64,000 nt of DNA from Pelecanus crispus (Eukaryota; Chordata; Aves; Pelecaniformes; Pelecanidae): NCBI RefSeq assembly GCF_030463565.1, contig NC_134649.1, positions 34,621,044 to 34,685,043 of the forward strand. The letters are read 5' to 3'. Below the pieces are notes generated by a model that was given only the letters and a program-made list of their open reading frames with translations, was not told the DNA's origin and searched no databases. The translations under genes were made by a program, and so were the position numbers. Shown piece after piece: positions 43,001 through 53,962 of the stretch (position 1 is its first letter; each line of letters begins with the position of its first letter).

Positions 43001-43314
43001 GCCTCGGCCCCCCCTTGGTGCTGGATGCGGCTGCTCTGAAAGCCAGCAAAGTCTCCCGCTTCGAGAAGGTGGGTGCCCCTACCCAGATTTGTGCCCACAG
43101 TCCCCTCCTGCGCCACCCTGGGCTCCAGCCCAGCGCCTGACTGCTACTGCAGAGCCCTGGGCACGGTGGGCACCAGTGGGGGGGTGAGCAGAGGGGTACT
43201 CCCTAACCCATCTCTCCTTCCCTCCCCTCCCAGCATCTCTACAACTCAGCTGCCTTCAAAGCCCGCACGAAAGCCCGGAGCCGGGTGCGGGACAAGCGGG
43301 CGGACGTGCTGTGA
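40064..43314 (+). CDS. IFRD2: IFRD2, interferon-related developmental regulator 2
   Basis: An armadillo/HEAT-like protein reported to bind translationally inactive ribosomes in mammals (family knowledge). Twelve exons: 40064-40091, 40438-40554, 40701-40785, 40918-41042, 41126-41283, 41512-41562, 41841-42010, 42124-42229, 42488-42625, 42770-42898, 42973-43068, 43234-43314, all GT-AG and in phase, giving 427 residues; human is about 442. An acidic Ser/Glu-rich N-terminus precedes the conserved core (KGEEQALAGTVLTLLCLQMG, GETIALVFELAQDME, KYRAKMDRRKQRSIFRDIL) and the diagnostic end NNELLREIFGLGP...KHLYN.AAFKARTKARSRVRDKRADVL. No canonical AATAAA follows closely; ATTAAA at 44079-44084 is a possible signal. 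Confidence 0.95.
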
Positions 43315-44342
43315 TGGGCAGAGGGGGGCAGAGCCCCCGGCCTACCTGGACTGCAGACCCAGCACTGTGAGGGGCAGGTGCCCCCGCCCTCGGGCTTTTA
43401 TTCATGTACAGCAGAGTATTTAATGCCTGGAGCTGCCCCGCTGGGGGCTGCCCCCTCTTTTATTTTTTTAACCAAAAAAAAGAAGGATAAAAGAAGAGCG
43501 GGGGGGAGGTGGTGGCGTGCTGCTGTGTGCCTGCTCTGTGGCTGGGGCTCTGCGTGGCACAGCGGGAAGGGGTCTCACAGGGCTTCTGCAGCCCCTTTTG
43601 GAAGCAGGGCTCGTGTCCCCCCTCCCCTGTCCCGCGGGGGCACCGGGGTGGCCTTGCGCAGCCTGAAGGGCTGGGTGGGAGGGCAGAGCTGTGCAGGGCT
43701 GCGGGGCAGCTGGCCCTGGTGTCCATGCCCGCAGCGGGAGCGTTCCCCCAGCTCCCCCCTGCCGTGCTGGGCACAGCCCCTGCCTCTGCAAGCCGGCCCG
43801 GCACCCAGGGGTGGTGGAGCGGCGCGGGGCAGCAGGCTCTGCCCAGCCCTGCCAGCTGCCTGCTCTGAGCTCTTTTCCAGCCAAACGCTTTATATGAGAT
43901 AGTCTTCTTGCAGGAAGTTACTTATGGGGGGTGGCATAGTGGACAAGTCCCAGTGCTGCCTGTGCAGCCTTGGGGGCCACTGCCTGGGCAGGCATGGGGC
44001 TGCGCCAGCTGGGAGTGCCTGCTACCCTGGGAATGTATCTATGGTGGTGATTTTCTAAGACTTTGATTACAGGAGGTGATTAAAAGGCTAATTGGAGGGT
44101 GCCTTCTGCCTTCTTGTGAAGAGGAAGGGCTGTTGCTGGGGTGGGTGCTGCTCCTTGCAGCCCTCTCCCTTTCTCTCAGCCTGGAGCAGGGGCCAGCATT
44201 GCCCCTGCCACCCCTTGCACCCTGTGGGGCGATGCTGCCAGGTCTGAGCGGGATGGGGGGGTAGGGCTGCCCGCTGCCCCCTCCTGCCCTTCGATGCCCC
44301 TTCCCATGGTGGCCCGGTGCCCGTGGCAGGGCCAGGAGCAGC
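43315..44342. other. Convergent 3' region between IFRD2 and LSMEM2
   Basis: It holds the IFRD2 3'UTR and presumably that of LSMEM2. A TTTTATTTTTTTAACC stretch at 43457 gives AATAAA on minus, a possible LSMEM2 signal. ATTAAA on plus at 44079 may serve IFRD2. No coding exon was seen. Confidence 0.45.
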
Positions 44343-46210
44343 TCAGCGATGCCCGCCGGGCTCGGTGCTGACGTTGAGGCGAGCCCAGAGCTGCCCGCTG
44401 GCTGCCCGCAGCTGGTGCACGGCGTCCTCCTGGCTCTCCAGCCACTGGGCCAGCGCTCGCACCGACTGGCTCTGCAGGACTGCGGGGAGAGGACGGGGAC
44501 ACGCTGGGGATGGCTGGCCTCGCCCTCCCCCAGCGTGCCCCCCGTCCCCAGTGCCACATACCGCTCAGGTAGATGGCCAGCGTGGCCAGGACCAGGCTCG
44601 CCAGTGCCAGGAGCCCCAGCAGGGCCAGGAGCAGGGGGTGGCCAGGGCCGAGGCAGGGGCAGGGGCTGGCAGCAGGCATGGGGCGCAGGGTGGGCAGGAG
44701 CGGCGGGGGGCCGGGGGGCGCAGGGCGAGGTGGGGGCCGGTGCAGGCTGCTGGAGGGAGCTGGGCCATTGCCTGCGGGCAGGGGAGAGAAGAGGTCAGAG
44801 CCCTGCCGCCGGCAGGGTCGGGGCTGGCACAGGCTCCCCCTGCCCCGCTCTCACCCTCGGCGCCCTTCTGCCCGCCTGAGGCCCAGTGCAGGTCGCTGAT
44901 GGACTCCACGGGGCGCAGGCTGATGGCTCCAGGCTCGCTGCCGTCGGGGTCCCCAGGCTCTGCCGGCACGGCACCCTCAGCCCTTCCCATGCTGTCTGCC
45001 GGGAGCGGAGGCAGAGGGTGAGCATGGGCACTGCCCACAGCCTCTGCCTGCCCTGGGCACTCCTGCGGGGACCAGACCCCTCCTGGAGGTGACCCCAGCT
45101 TTGACACCAACCCGGTGCTGTGCCGGGGCAGTCAGCCAAGGCCGGTGTTCCCTTGGCACAGTCCTGCAGCCACGGGCGGGCGAGTGCTGGCTGTGCCACC
45201 CCCAGCCCTGTCATCGGAGCAGTTAGCGGGCACCCGGCGGCCACAATCCCAGAGCCTCATTAGTGGGGCTGGAATCTGCCCCTGGCTTGGGGGCAGGAAT
45301 GTGCCAACCCCCCGGCCCAGGTAGCCCAGCCCTGTGGGGCTAGCTGGGGCTCCCCTGGGCCAGCTGGGAGCCGGCAGGCAGGGGCAGGGCAGTGCCAGCT
45401 CCAGCCTGCAGCAGGGCTTGGCTTTTCCTGCGGCCACCGTCCTTGTGTGCTGCTTAGGGGTGCCTGGACGGAGACGTGGCTGCATGCTGTGCCAGGGGGT
45501 CCTGGTGCCCACTGCCCAGGTGGGCACATCCCTCATGGGAGTAAGGGGGCTTTTGGGGAGCAGGCATGGCTCCTGCACTGTCTTGGGAAGCAACTGTGCC
45601 CATGCTGGGGCAGAGGGAAAGGATTTTTTTCTGGGCGTTTGCATGTTTTTGAGCAGCAGGCAGGGCCTGGGCGCTGTGCCCACGGCGGAGCAGGGCAGGG
45701 TGGCCCTGTGCCCACTCCCGGTCCCTCCCAGGGTCAGCGGCGTGTCGCAGGGCAGCGTGGCGCCGTGCCGCTGCTGCCGAGGTGGTGTGTGCCGCCGGCG
45801 GGGTTGGCAGGTGTTGGGGCTGGGGAGCCTCCGCTGGTGCCCAGGGTGCCCCCGGATTGTCCCCAGGGCCCTGCCTTTGGCTGAGGGCTGGCCTGCAGAT
45901 ACCCCCATCACCCCTGCATCCATTCCCCCCTGGGGCACAACCAGGCGTGTAGGTTTGGTGCCAGGGGCCGTGCCAGCCAGCTGCCTGCCCCCTCCCAAAC
46001 CCTGCTGCCCTACGCCCACAGCCCTCCAGGATCCCCTTCTTCCCTGGGCAGGCATCTCTGCCCACAGCCCCCATGGCAGAAGGCAAGGTTTGCCCACTGC
46101 CTCCATCCCAACCCCATGACCCAGCACCACCCAGTCCCCCCCGGGGTGCCAGTGCCCCCGCCAGCTCCTGGCCTGCTCCCCAGCCTACCTTCTCCAGCCT
46201 CCCTGGGCAT
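44343..46210 (-). CDS. LSMEM2: LSMEM2, leucine-rich single-pass membrane protein 2
   Basis: A small membrane protein of unknown biochemical function. Four exons: 46189-46210, 44855-44995, 44562-44771, 44343-44479, in phase and GT-AG, giving 169 residues (human about 164). The 22-base first coding exon encodes MPREAGE plus one base. It joins at an acceptor at 44996 to read through DSMGRAEG. Starting instead at the downstream ATG (44990) would give 160 residues. Features: an acidic N-terminus, ISLRPVESISDLHWASG, a proline-rich stretch, one hydrophobic helix (HPLLLALLGLLALASLVLAT, about 99-122), then a short amphipathic tail (LQSQSVRALAQWLESQEDAV). It lies between IFRD2 and HYAL3, as expected for the 3p21.31 block. 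The name rests on layout, position and partial resemblance. Confidence 0.75.
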
Positions 46211-46310
46211 GGCTCCCTGTGCCCTGTGCCCGGGCGGCGTGAGCGGGCAGCGAGGCAGTGCGGGGCCCTCGGGAGCTGGGCACTGGGTTCCTGGTGCACC
46301 AACTGCACCG

Positions 46311-46357
46311 CTTAAAATAGGACAGTGAGAAACACGGTTGGGGGGGGATAAAAATAG
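46311..46357 (-). promoter_or_regulatory. LSMEM2: Probable LSMEM2 core promoter with MEF2-like and TATA-like sites
   Basis: On minus, CTATTTTTAT (46357-46348) contains the MEF2 core CTAWWWWTA, and CTATTTTAAG (46320-46311) can serve as an AT-rich TATA-like box. The small first coding exon starts about 100 bases downstream. A MEF2 site would suit the muscle expression reported for mammalian LSMEM2 (from memory). The link is inferred from position. Confidence 0.4.
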
Positions 46358-46684
46358 CCGTGGGGAGGGGGGCCCACCGGCGCGGTCAGGGCTGCCAGCA
46401 GCATGGTGCCAGCATGGCAAAGGGAGAGCAGCCTGTGGCAGTGCCCCATGCCCCCTTCTCAGGGTAAAGGGGCTGCCAGCTCACCATGGGATTGGGGTGA
46501 CCGCAGGGCAGACCTTGGGTGGGGAAACTGAGGCACAGGTGGGTCTGGCCGGAGCCAAACTGGGGTCTCTGCTGCCTCCCAGCAGCAATGGCAATTGTGC
46601 ACAGCCTGGGGGCATGACAGACACACACCACCACCCCCTCACCCAGCTTTGCCCACAAGGACCATGCCAGCTGTGCCAGGAGGA

Positions 46685-46690
46685 TTTATT
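46685..46690 (-). terminator. HYAL3: HYAL3 polyadenylation signal AATAAA
   Basis: AATAAA on minus lies about 76 bases after the HYAL3 stop codon, in GATTAACTTAAATAAATCC. Confidence 0.75.
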
Positions 46691-46765
46691 TAAGTTAATC
46701 AGGCTATAGGAAGCATGGGCAGTAGCACTGCCGGGGTAGGGGACCATGGTGGTCCCCGGCCCTGG

Positions 46766-48384
46766 TCACCAGCCCCATGTGCCCCGTGGCAGGCAGGTGT
46801 CGGGGGGTGGGAGGTCGTTGTGCCCGTAGAGGCCATGAGCGTGGGTGGGTGCCAGGCAGGAGGTGGCAGGGCTGGGCTGGACCCGCTGGGCGCAGCCCTC
46901 GCCGGCCCAGCCACGGTAGCAGTGGCAGCGGAAGGAGGCTGGCGGGCCAGCGCCGGGCCCGAGGTGCAGGAGGCTGCTCAGGTCGTGGGGCTGCCGGCGC
47001 ACGCAGCGCCCGTGTCCGTGGCACTGCCCGTAGCTGCACTCCCGGGCTGCTGCCGTCACGTTGGCCACGTAGGGACCCAGGGTGGACACGAGGTAGTGGC
47101 GCAGGCTGGCACAGCTCTCCTGGCGGGGGGGAAGCACCAGTGAGAACCCGTCCCAGCACTGGGGTCCCTCCGGCCACCCCTCCCTGGCGGGCACAGGGGA
47201 TGCAGCCGTCCCATACATCCCACGCCTGCACCACTTCCTGCTGCCTGCCGCGTGCCAGCTCCGGTGCCCTGGTGCAGCGAGGGGCCATACTCACAGCTGA
47301 GCGGGAGTACGACATGTCTCCCCAGAGCACGAGTCCGGCTGCACCCAGCGCTGCGCTCTCCCCGATGGTGTGCACCAGGTCAGCCTGCCGGGGAGAGAGA
47401 GATGTAGCTGGGCTGGGGGGCACGGGACATGTCCCAGCACCCAGTGGGACCCCAGCGTGCCTGCTGCCCCGGCCCCGTAGCGCTTACCACCTCCAGGAAT
47501 CGGGGTGAGTGGCGGAAGGAGAGGCGGGAGTAGGCAACCACGGGCAGGAGGCCGTCGGCCCCGAAGGCAGCCACGCGCAGGGCCTCTCGCAGCCGGTGGT
47601 GCACGTAGCGGCGGCGCAGGGCGGGCGGCAGTGCCGGCGGCAGGTAGATGCTGGGGTAGAGGGCGGCCGAGGCGGCCCAGAGCCAGCCCAGGCGGTTGTT
47701 GCGCTGCACCTCCGCCGGCCGGCACTGCCCGGTGTAGTCGGCCTCCTTGGCCCAGTTGCCGTTGAGGCAGTCGGGGAAGCGGTAGAAACCCCAGAGCCCC
47801 CCTGGGCGCAGGGTTCGGCCCAGCAGAAGCGTCTCCTCCATCAGAGCCTGCGCCGCCTGCTCAAACTCCCGCTGGGCCAGCCGGAGCCGCCGCCGCGCCG
47901 GCAGCAGGCCGTGCCGGTCCCGCACCCACTGCTCCGAGGCCGCCCGGTAGATCCGCTTGGCCCCCCAGTTTTGGGCCCAGAGTGGCCTCCACTCCTCCCA
48001 GTCCACCACAGCCAGGCCGCGGAAAGCGGGGCGCAGGAGGTGGCGGATGTCCCTGGCCACCCTGGCGAGGTGGGCACCAAGGGGGACCCGCTGGGGGATG
48101 CCCCCGTTGCGGGGGACGCCCTGCCACGACAGGTAGGGGTACAGCCCAAACTTGTTCTTGTAGAAGATGGTGATGTTCTGGCCGGCAAAGTGGCTGTCCT
48201 GGTTCTCCACGATGCCGTAGTCGCCGAGGGGCAGCCCCACGCCGAAGCGGTGCTGGCAGCGGCCGGCGGGGATGTTCCACACCACGGCGAAGGGCTGGCC
48301 GCCTGCCAGGGGCTCTGGTGCCGGGCTCTCCCCGCCAGCTGTGCCCAGCGCCAGGCAGGCCCACAGTGCCAGCGCCGGCACCAT
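46766..48384 (-). CDS. HYAL3: HYAL3, hyaluronidase-3 family protein (GH56)
   Basis: A GH56 protein. Family members cleave hyaluronan, though mammalian HYAL3 has weak or disputed activity. Three exons: 47488-48384, 47295-47384, 46766-47119, GT-AG, giving 446 residues (human 417). A signal peptide (MVPALALWACLALGTAGG) is followed by FAVVWNIP, the catalytic DWEEW with Asp/Glu near 128/130, NGGIPQ, GLWGFYRFPDC, LWAASAALYPSIYLPP, GAAGLVLWGDMSYS and a C-terminal EGF-like module (CSYGQCHGHGRC...CHCYRGWAGEGC). The order of exons and the GAAG(L/V)VLWGD block match HYAL3 rather than HYAL1 or HYAL2, and the C-terminal tail is longer than in mammals. The start is the only ATG in front of the signal peptide. 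Confidence 0.92.
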
Positions 48385-49559
48385 CCCGTGTCACCAGCTG
48401 CCCGCAGGGGCCGGCACCCTGCGGGGAAAGGAGAGCGGCGGGGGTGAGGTGGCGGGGCGCAGCGGGCACCCCAGCCGCGCTGGAGCTGCCGCCCTGGCAT
48501 GTGGTAGGCTACAATCAGCCACGGGGGCCGGGCTGCCCCACAAACACATGCTGCCCACCCTAAAATCCCATGGGGCTGAACAAACTTGAGGGTTTCAGAC
48601 ATCTCCTGCCTCACTGCCACCAGCAGGCACCTCTGCCTGCTGTGCCCCGGTGCCCAGAGTCCCTGCCTGCGCTACCGCAGCTGTGGCATGGCTCTGGTGT
48701 GGCACTGCAAGCTGCCAACCCCTGCCGGCTCCTTGCACTACCCACAGTGGGGGCACCGCGACCCCCTCTTCCCCATTTTGACGCAGAGCCGAGCCAGGCT
48801 GGGTGCCCTGCTGAGGGGCTGAGTGCCCCGTGAGGCATGGTGGAGCCTAAGGGGCAGCTCTGTCCCTCCCAGCCCGGTCAGGGCTGGAGGGGGCCGGGTG
48901 CCCCTGCCTGATGCCGGCCAGCTGCCTGGGGTGAGGGAATTAGGCAGGGGATGAGCTTGGGGGCCGCGTGACACAGCAAGGACAGCGCTAATCCCCCGGC
49001 GCAGGGCCGGCTGCTCTCCCTGACCTTCCTGCTCCTGCTATGGGCTTCCAGCCCTCGCTGCTGCTGGCTGCCTCAGGGGGGCCTGGCTGCCTGTCCGCAT
49101 GGTGCAAGGCAGGGGACCCTGCAGCCCGTGCCACCCTGCCCTACTCACCCCGCTGCCCCTCCAGCCATCGTGTGCCTCAGTTTCCCCAGGCTGCTCAGCG
49201 GGGAGAGCGGCAGCCACGCTGGCAGACACCGCACGCCATCAGCCCCAGCTGCCCCACAGCGAGTCCCCCGGCTGGAGGAGATGCTGGTGGGACCGGGTGG
49301 CACTCCTGGGACCAGTCCCAACCCCAGAGCCTGGGGTGGGCCTGGCTCCCCACCGCGCTGGTGGTCCCAGGGGGGGTCCAGAGCCAGGGGTCGGGTGGGA
49401 GCAGAGCCAGCGTGCCCAGACAGGGCAGGGTGCGGGGACCACCTCACCCTGGCAATGGGGCCAGGGCAAAGCAGGGAGGCTGGGGGAGCTGGTGCCGGCC
49501 CAGAAGAATGGCAGGCAGTCAGGCAGCACCGGGGCAGGCAGCCCCTGCCTGCACTCGCT
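48385..49559. other. Region between HYAL3 start and NAA80 3' end
   Basis: Contains the HYAL3 5' side. I see no conserved exon, RNA gene or clear repeat. Open frames are GC-rich shadows. Confidence 0.5.
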
Positions 49560-49588
49560 TTTAATCACCGGCTTGGGGCCCCGGCCCC

Positions 49589-50310
49589 TCAGATGTCCTT
49601 CTTCATCCAGAAGATGGGCAGCCCTTTGGCGTCGCGGTGGGGGGTCTCCAGGAGGCTCTGCCCACTGCTCTCGGCCAGGACTCCCCTCGCCCAGACCACG
49701 GTTGGTGGGGGGGGGTGGCGGGGGGGGCAGCAGGGGGTGGGAGGGGAGGTGGGGGGACGGAGGGCACCCTTGGCCTGGTGGCAGTGGCTGTGGCAGCGCC
49801 CGGAGGGGCAGAGAAGAGCCGCAGCACCTCGGCAGGTATGGCGGGGCTGAGGAAGGCCACGTTCTGCACTGGCTCGCCCAGGACGAAGCCCAGGTGGGCG
49901 TAGAAATGCTGCTTGTCATGGGTGGTGAGGTGCAGGCAGCTGAAGCCCCGGGCCCGGGCCCATCGCTCGGTGGCCTCCATCAGCCGCCGCCCGTAGCCCT
50001 GGCCCCGCAGCGCCCGGGCCACCACCACGCTCTCCACGAAGAGGTCATGGGGTCGGCCAGCCACACGGGAGAGCCGGACGTGGCCCACGAGCTGGCAGGG
50101 ACCCTCCCGGGCACTGGGGGCCTCGGCGGGGCCCCGGCTCCGCAGCAGCAGCAGGCAGGTGGGGAAGGCATCTGAGGAGCGCTGGAGCGTGTGGAGCCGC
50201 GACGCCCGGCTCTTCCCCCACTCCTCGCCCAGCAGCTTGGCGCAGGCCTCCAGCAGCTCCGGCCTCCGATGCAGGGGGACCAGGCTGAGCTCCTCTGACA
50301 CAGAGCCCAT
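49589..50310 (-). CDS. NAA80: NAA80 (NAT6), actin N-terminal acetyltransferase, frame broken in the Pro-rich segment as read
   Basis: GNAT enzyme that acetylates the processed acidic N-terminus of actin in the cytosol (family knowledge). From ATG 50310 the frame gives MGSVSEELSLVPLHRRPELL, then the GNAT core with the acetyl-CoA motif RGQGYG in VVVARALRGQGYGRRLME, LHLTTHDKQHFYAHLGF and a proline-rich stretch (PPPPLPPPAAPP) that in mammals engages profilin-actin. The conserved C-terminus SLLETPHRDAKGLPIFWMKK-DI and its stop (49591-49589) lie in another frame from the core; the switch falls in G/C homopolymers near 49700-49745. Total length is 722 bases, not a multiple of three. A homopolymer error in the read is the likeliest cause. 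A true frameshift with an alternative tail ending at 49603 is possible. ATTAAA at 49565-49560 may be the poly(A) signal. Mammalian NAA80 has a longer N-terminus. Confidence 0.88.
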
Positions 50311-51290
50311 TCTTCTCACTGATGGGAGACCAAGCAGGCCACAGCTCAGAGGCGGCAGGGAACAGACCACGTGTGTCCCCCCCAGCCCAGCACCAGGCCC
50401 AGCCCCAGCGCAGGCGCGGCTGCCCAGCGGCACGGCCGGATGGGTTCGTGGGTGTTAGTGGCGGGTCTGAGGTCGAACAACAGCACCATGGTGGGGAAGT
50501 GGCGCATGGTGCCAGCTCCAGGCGCCGCTGCCATGAGACCCGTGGGCAGGTCTGGCACCGCTGAGCCAGCGGAGGGGCAGGGCCAGGAGACACAGGGCCA
50601 GGAGGCACAGGGCTGGCCTTGACCCCTCCCCAGCCCTGCCACCAGCTCCCTGCCACCTGGGCACCTGCCTGAGACCAGCCAGCTCATCACACACGTGTCC
50701 CTGGCTGGCAAGAGAGGGCTGCAGCAGACCCCAGCCATGCCATGCTGCTGCGGGGGCTTGGGGGGGGCTCTGCTGGCCTCCAAGGGGCCAGGAGCCCCCT
50801 GCCACAACCGGTGAGCAGCAGGGACCCCTCTCCTGGCCCAGCGGCCATTCCCCTTGCGAAGGAGAAGCCACAGGCAGCGGGCGGGAGGAACTGCCACGCT
50901 GGCTTATCAGCTGGGGTTGAGCAAACTGCCCCGCTTCCTGCTCTGGGGGGTGGGGAGGGCCCAGCCCTGCACCTTCAGGTTGCCCCCCAAAGTCCCCCCG
51001 CCACTTCCAGGACCGCTGGCTCCCAGCCCAGCCCGCCCTCCCCCCTTCGAGGCAGTGCCTCAAGGCCCCACTGGCACCCCCAGGTGGGTGATGATTTTCC
51101 TTCCGTCTCTCCAGCAAACCCACACTGGGACCCCACCAGCACCCCTCTGCACTTCAGGGGGCCCCAAGTGCCGAGGAAAGCCCCCCCCACACCTGCCCTC
51201 CTGCCCACTTCTGCCTGTGGTGCCCCGCCAAGCTTTGCCCACCCTGGTGCCTGGTTCTCCCCCCATGCCTTGCCCCTCTCCAGCCCCGGC
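50311..51290. other. Region upstream of NAA80
   Basis: Presumably holds NAA80's untranslated exon(s); an acceptor-like CATCAG lies just before the ATG on minus. I recognise no other gene. HYAL1, HYAL2 and TUSC2, which follow in human, are not seen here. Confidence 0.4.
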
Positions 51291-51294
51291 TCAG

Positions 51295-51800
51295 GGGTGC
51301 AGGGCTGCACACCCTGCCTGCTGCTCACCCTGCCTGCACTCACCCTGCCCACTGCCCACCCTGCCTGCTGCCCACCCTGCCTGCACTCACCCTGCCCACT
51401 GCCCACCCTGCCTGCTGCTCACCCTGCCCGCTGCCCACCCTGCCCACTGCCCACCCTGCCTGCTGCTCACCCTGCCCGCTGCCCACCCTGCCTGCTGCTC
51501 TCCCTGCCTGCTGCCCACTGCCCACCCTGCCTGCTGCCCACCCTGCCTGCACTCACCCTGCCCGCTGCCCACCCTGCCTGCTGCCCACCCTGCCTGCACT
51601 CACCCTGCCCACTGCCCACCCTGCCTGCTGCTCACCCTGCCTGCTGCTCACCCTGCCCGCTGCTCACCCTGCCCACCTTCACCCTGCCTGCCGCTCATCC
51701 TGCCTGCCACTCACCCTGCCTGCTGCTCCCGCCGCTCACCCTGCTCACACTCACCCTGCCTGCTGCTCCCGCCGCTCACCCTGCTCACACTCACCCTGCC
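51295..51800. repeat. CACCCTGCC(T/C)GCTGCC minisatellite
   Basis: Roughly 500 bases of CACCCTGCC followed by TGCTGCC, CACTGCC or TGCACT, in mixed 12-24 base units, repeated about thirty times. Unbroken plus-strand frames of 350-480 codons through it are artefacts. Confidence 0.85.
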
Positions 51801-51899
51801 TGCTGCTGCCGGTTCCCGCGCGCTTGGTGCCTGCGCGGCAAGAGCGTCAGGAAGCAGCCCAGGCTCGCGGCCAACCGCAGCTCCTGGTTCTGCTTCCCT

Positions 51900-52220
51900 G
51901 GTGTGAATGACACGTCTGTCCAGGGCCCTACAAGGCGACCCCCCCCACAGCACCCAAACCAGACTGCACCCCTGCACAGAGCACACACCCTACACTGCAC
52001 CCCCTCACAGAACACCCCACCCTGCCCTGCCTGGCTGCCAAACACAGCACCCACCCTGCACTGCACCTATGCACGGCACCCACACCAGACTGCACCGCCG
52101 CACAGGGCACCCCATACTGCCAGCACCCCCCGTCACTCCAAACCACACGGCACCCACAGAGGTGCACAAACCTGAACAGCACCACCCAGCTGATCACTGC
52201 CCCCACACCATGGCGGCACC
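51900..52220. repeat. Degenerate CACCC / CTGCACC repeat
   Basis: Loose repeats of CAGACTGCACC, GCACCCACACC and ACAGAGCACAC type link the two minisatellites. No coding features. Confidence 0.4.
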
Positions 52221-52224
52221 TCCC

Positions 52225-52925
52225 ATTGGCCCCCCCGCCATCACTGACCCATCACTGACCCCATCACTGACCCATCGTTGACTCATCGTAGACCACATCA
52301 CTGACCCCATCACTGACCCATCGCTGACCCATCGTAGACCCCATCACTGACCCATCGCAGACCCCATCATTGACCCCATCATAGACCCATCACTGACCCC
52401 ATCATAGACCCCGTAACTGCTCCAACACTGACCCATCGTTGCCCCATTGTAGACCCCATCACTGACTCCATCACTGACCCATTGTAGACCCCATCGTTGA
52501 CCCCACCATAGACCCATCACCGACCCCACCATTGACCCCATCATAGACCCCATCACTGACCCATTGTAGACCCCATCATTGACCCCATCATTAACCCATC
52601 ACTGATCCATCATTGACCCATCGTAGACCCCATCATTGACCATCACTGGCCCCATCACTGACCCAACACTGACCCATCGTAGACCCCATCATTGCCCATC
52701 ACTGACCCCATCGCTGACCCAACACTGACCCATCTTAGACCCCATCATTGACCCATCACTGATCCATCATTGACCCATCGTAGACCCCATCATTGACCAT
52801 CATTGACCCCCACCGCTGACCCAACACTGACCCATCGTAAACCCCATCATTGACCATCACTGACCCCATCGCTGACCCAACACTGACCCATCGTAGACCC
52901 CATCATTGACCCCTCACTGACCCAC
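52225..52925. repeat. CATCACTGACCC / CATCGTAGACCC minisatellite
   Basis: About 700 bases of decamer-to-dodecamer units (CATCACTGACC, CATCATTGACC, CATCGTAGACC) in a roughly repeating higher-order pattern such as ACCCCATCATTGACC. It ends at the CpG island in front of the MROH-family gene. Minus-strand frames read as Met-Gly-Ser repeats and are not genes. Confidence 0.9.
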
Positions 52926-52959
52926 CGTTGACCCCTCTCCCCCTCCTTTTTTCCCCTTC

Positions 52960-53260
52960 CCCCCCCCCCGCCCCGTCCCGCCCGTACCGGTCCGCCGGCC
53001 CCGCCGCCGCCGCCGCTTCCGCCGCCGCGCGCTCACTTCCCGCGCCGCCTCGTCCCGGCGCCCGCACTGTGCCCCCTGGCGGCCGGAGGCCGCGCCCCGC
53101 TCCCCACGCCGCGCGCGCACTCGCCGGGGGGGGGGGGGGCGGCAGCCCCGTTCGGCCCTGCCGCCATGACCTGCGCCGACCCCCCCCCGTGCCCACACCA
53201 CCCTCGGGGCGCCGCCGCCCCCCCAGCACCGGGGCCGGGCCCCCTCGTACGGCCCAGCAG
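52960..53260. promoter_or_regulatory. CpG island, possible promoter of the MROH-family gene
   Basis: A dense CpG stretch (CCGCCGCCGCCGCCGC near 53000) without a TATA box, about 0.7-1 kb before the first coding exon of the MROH gene on plus. A 189-codon frame starting at 53166 has no family resemblance and is probably composition. Which gene it serves is inferred from proximity. Confidence 0.4.
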
Positions 53261-53962
53261 GCCCGGGCTACCCCAGCGGGGCCGTGGGCACCGGGGGGGG
53301 GGGCGGCTCCCCCCCCCCCCCCGGTGCCAGCCAGGGGCTGGTGGAACCCTCCCACGCATCGCGGCAACCGTAACCGGGGGACCCAGCAGACCCCAACAGT
53401 CGCGGGTCCCGGCGGCTGCGGCTGAGCGCACGGCGTGCGGCGTCCCTGCGTGCCACGGCCTGGGAGCCAAGGGAGACCCGCGGGCCTTGTCCCGGGCCTC
53501 GGGGGGAAGCGGGAAGAGCCTCTGCGTGCCCGAGGGGCGGGGGGCTGCGCCCCGGCTCAGCCCGGCCACAGGTGGGGGTGGCACCAGGTCCCGGGAGCGA
53601 GGGGAGAGGGGACAGAGGGGTCCCTGCAACAAGGGGGGTGCCCCCGGTGCAGATGAACCCCAGCCCCGTAGCGGGAGGAGGAGGAAGAGGGAGTCAGTCC
53701 CCTCCTCCCGGGGCAAGGAGGGGTCCTGGGGATAGGGGGGGGGGGGATTGTGGGGCTTGGGGGGGGTGACATTGGGGCACTTTGTGGTGCCCTGTGTCAC
53801 CCAGCCCTGCCTCCCCAGCATCTGGGAGGACGGTGTTGGGACAGGTTGGGAGCGAGGAGCCCCCCAGCACGGCCAGCCCTACCCCACCGCCCCTGGCAGG
53901 GCAGCCCCGGCGGCGGGGGTGCCCCTCAGCCCTTTCCTCCCTCCTTCCCTCCCTCCCACAGG

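Noticed and set aside
50742-52175. Plus-strand frame of 477 codons and its overlap of 350 codons
   Set aside because: Generated by the CACCCTGCC minisatellite; pure low-complexity sequence.
53166-53735. 189-codon plus frame in the CpG island before the MROH gene
   Set aside because: No resemblance to the MROH N-terminus, proline/arginine-rich, with homopolymers; a spliced link to 53962 could not be supported.
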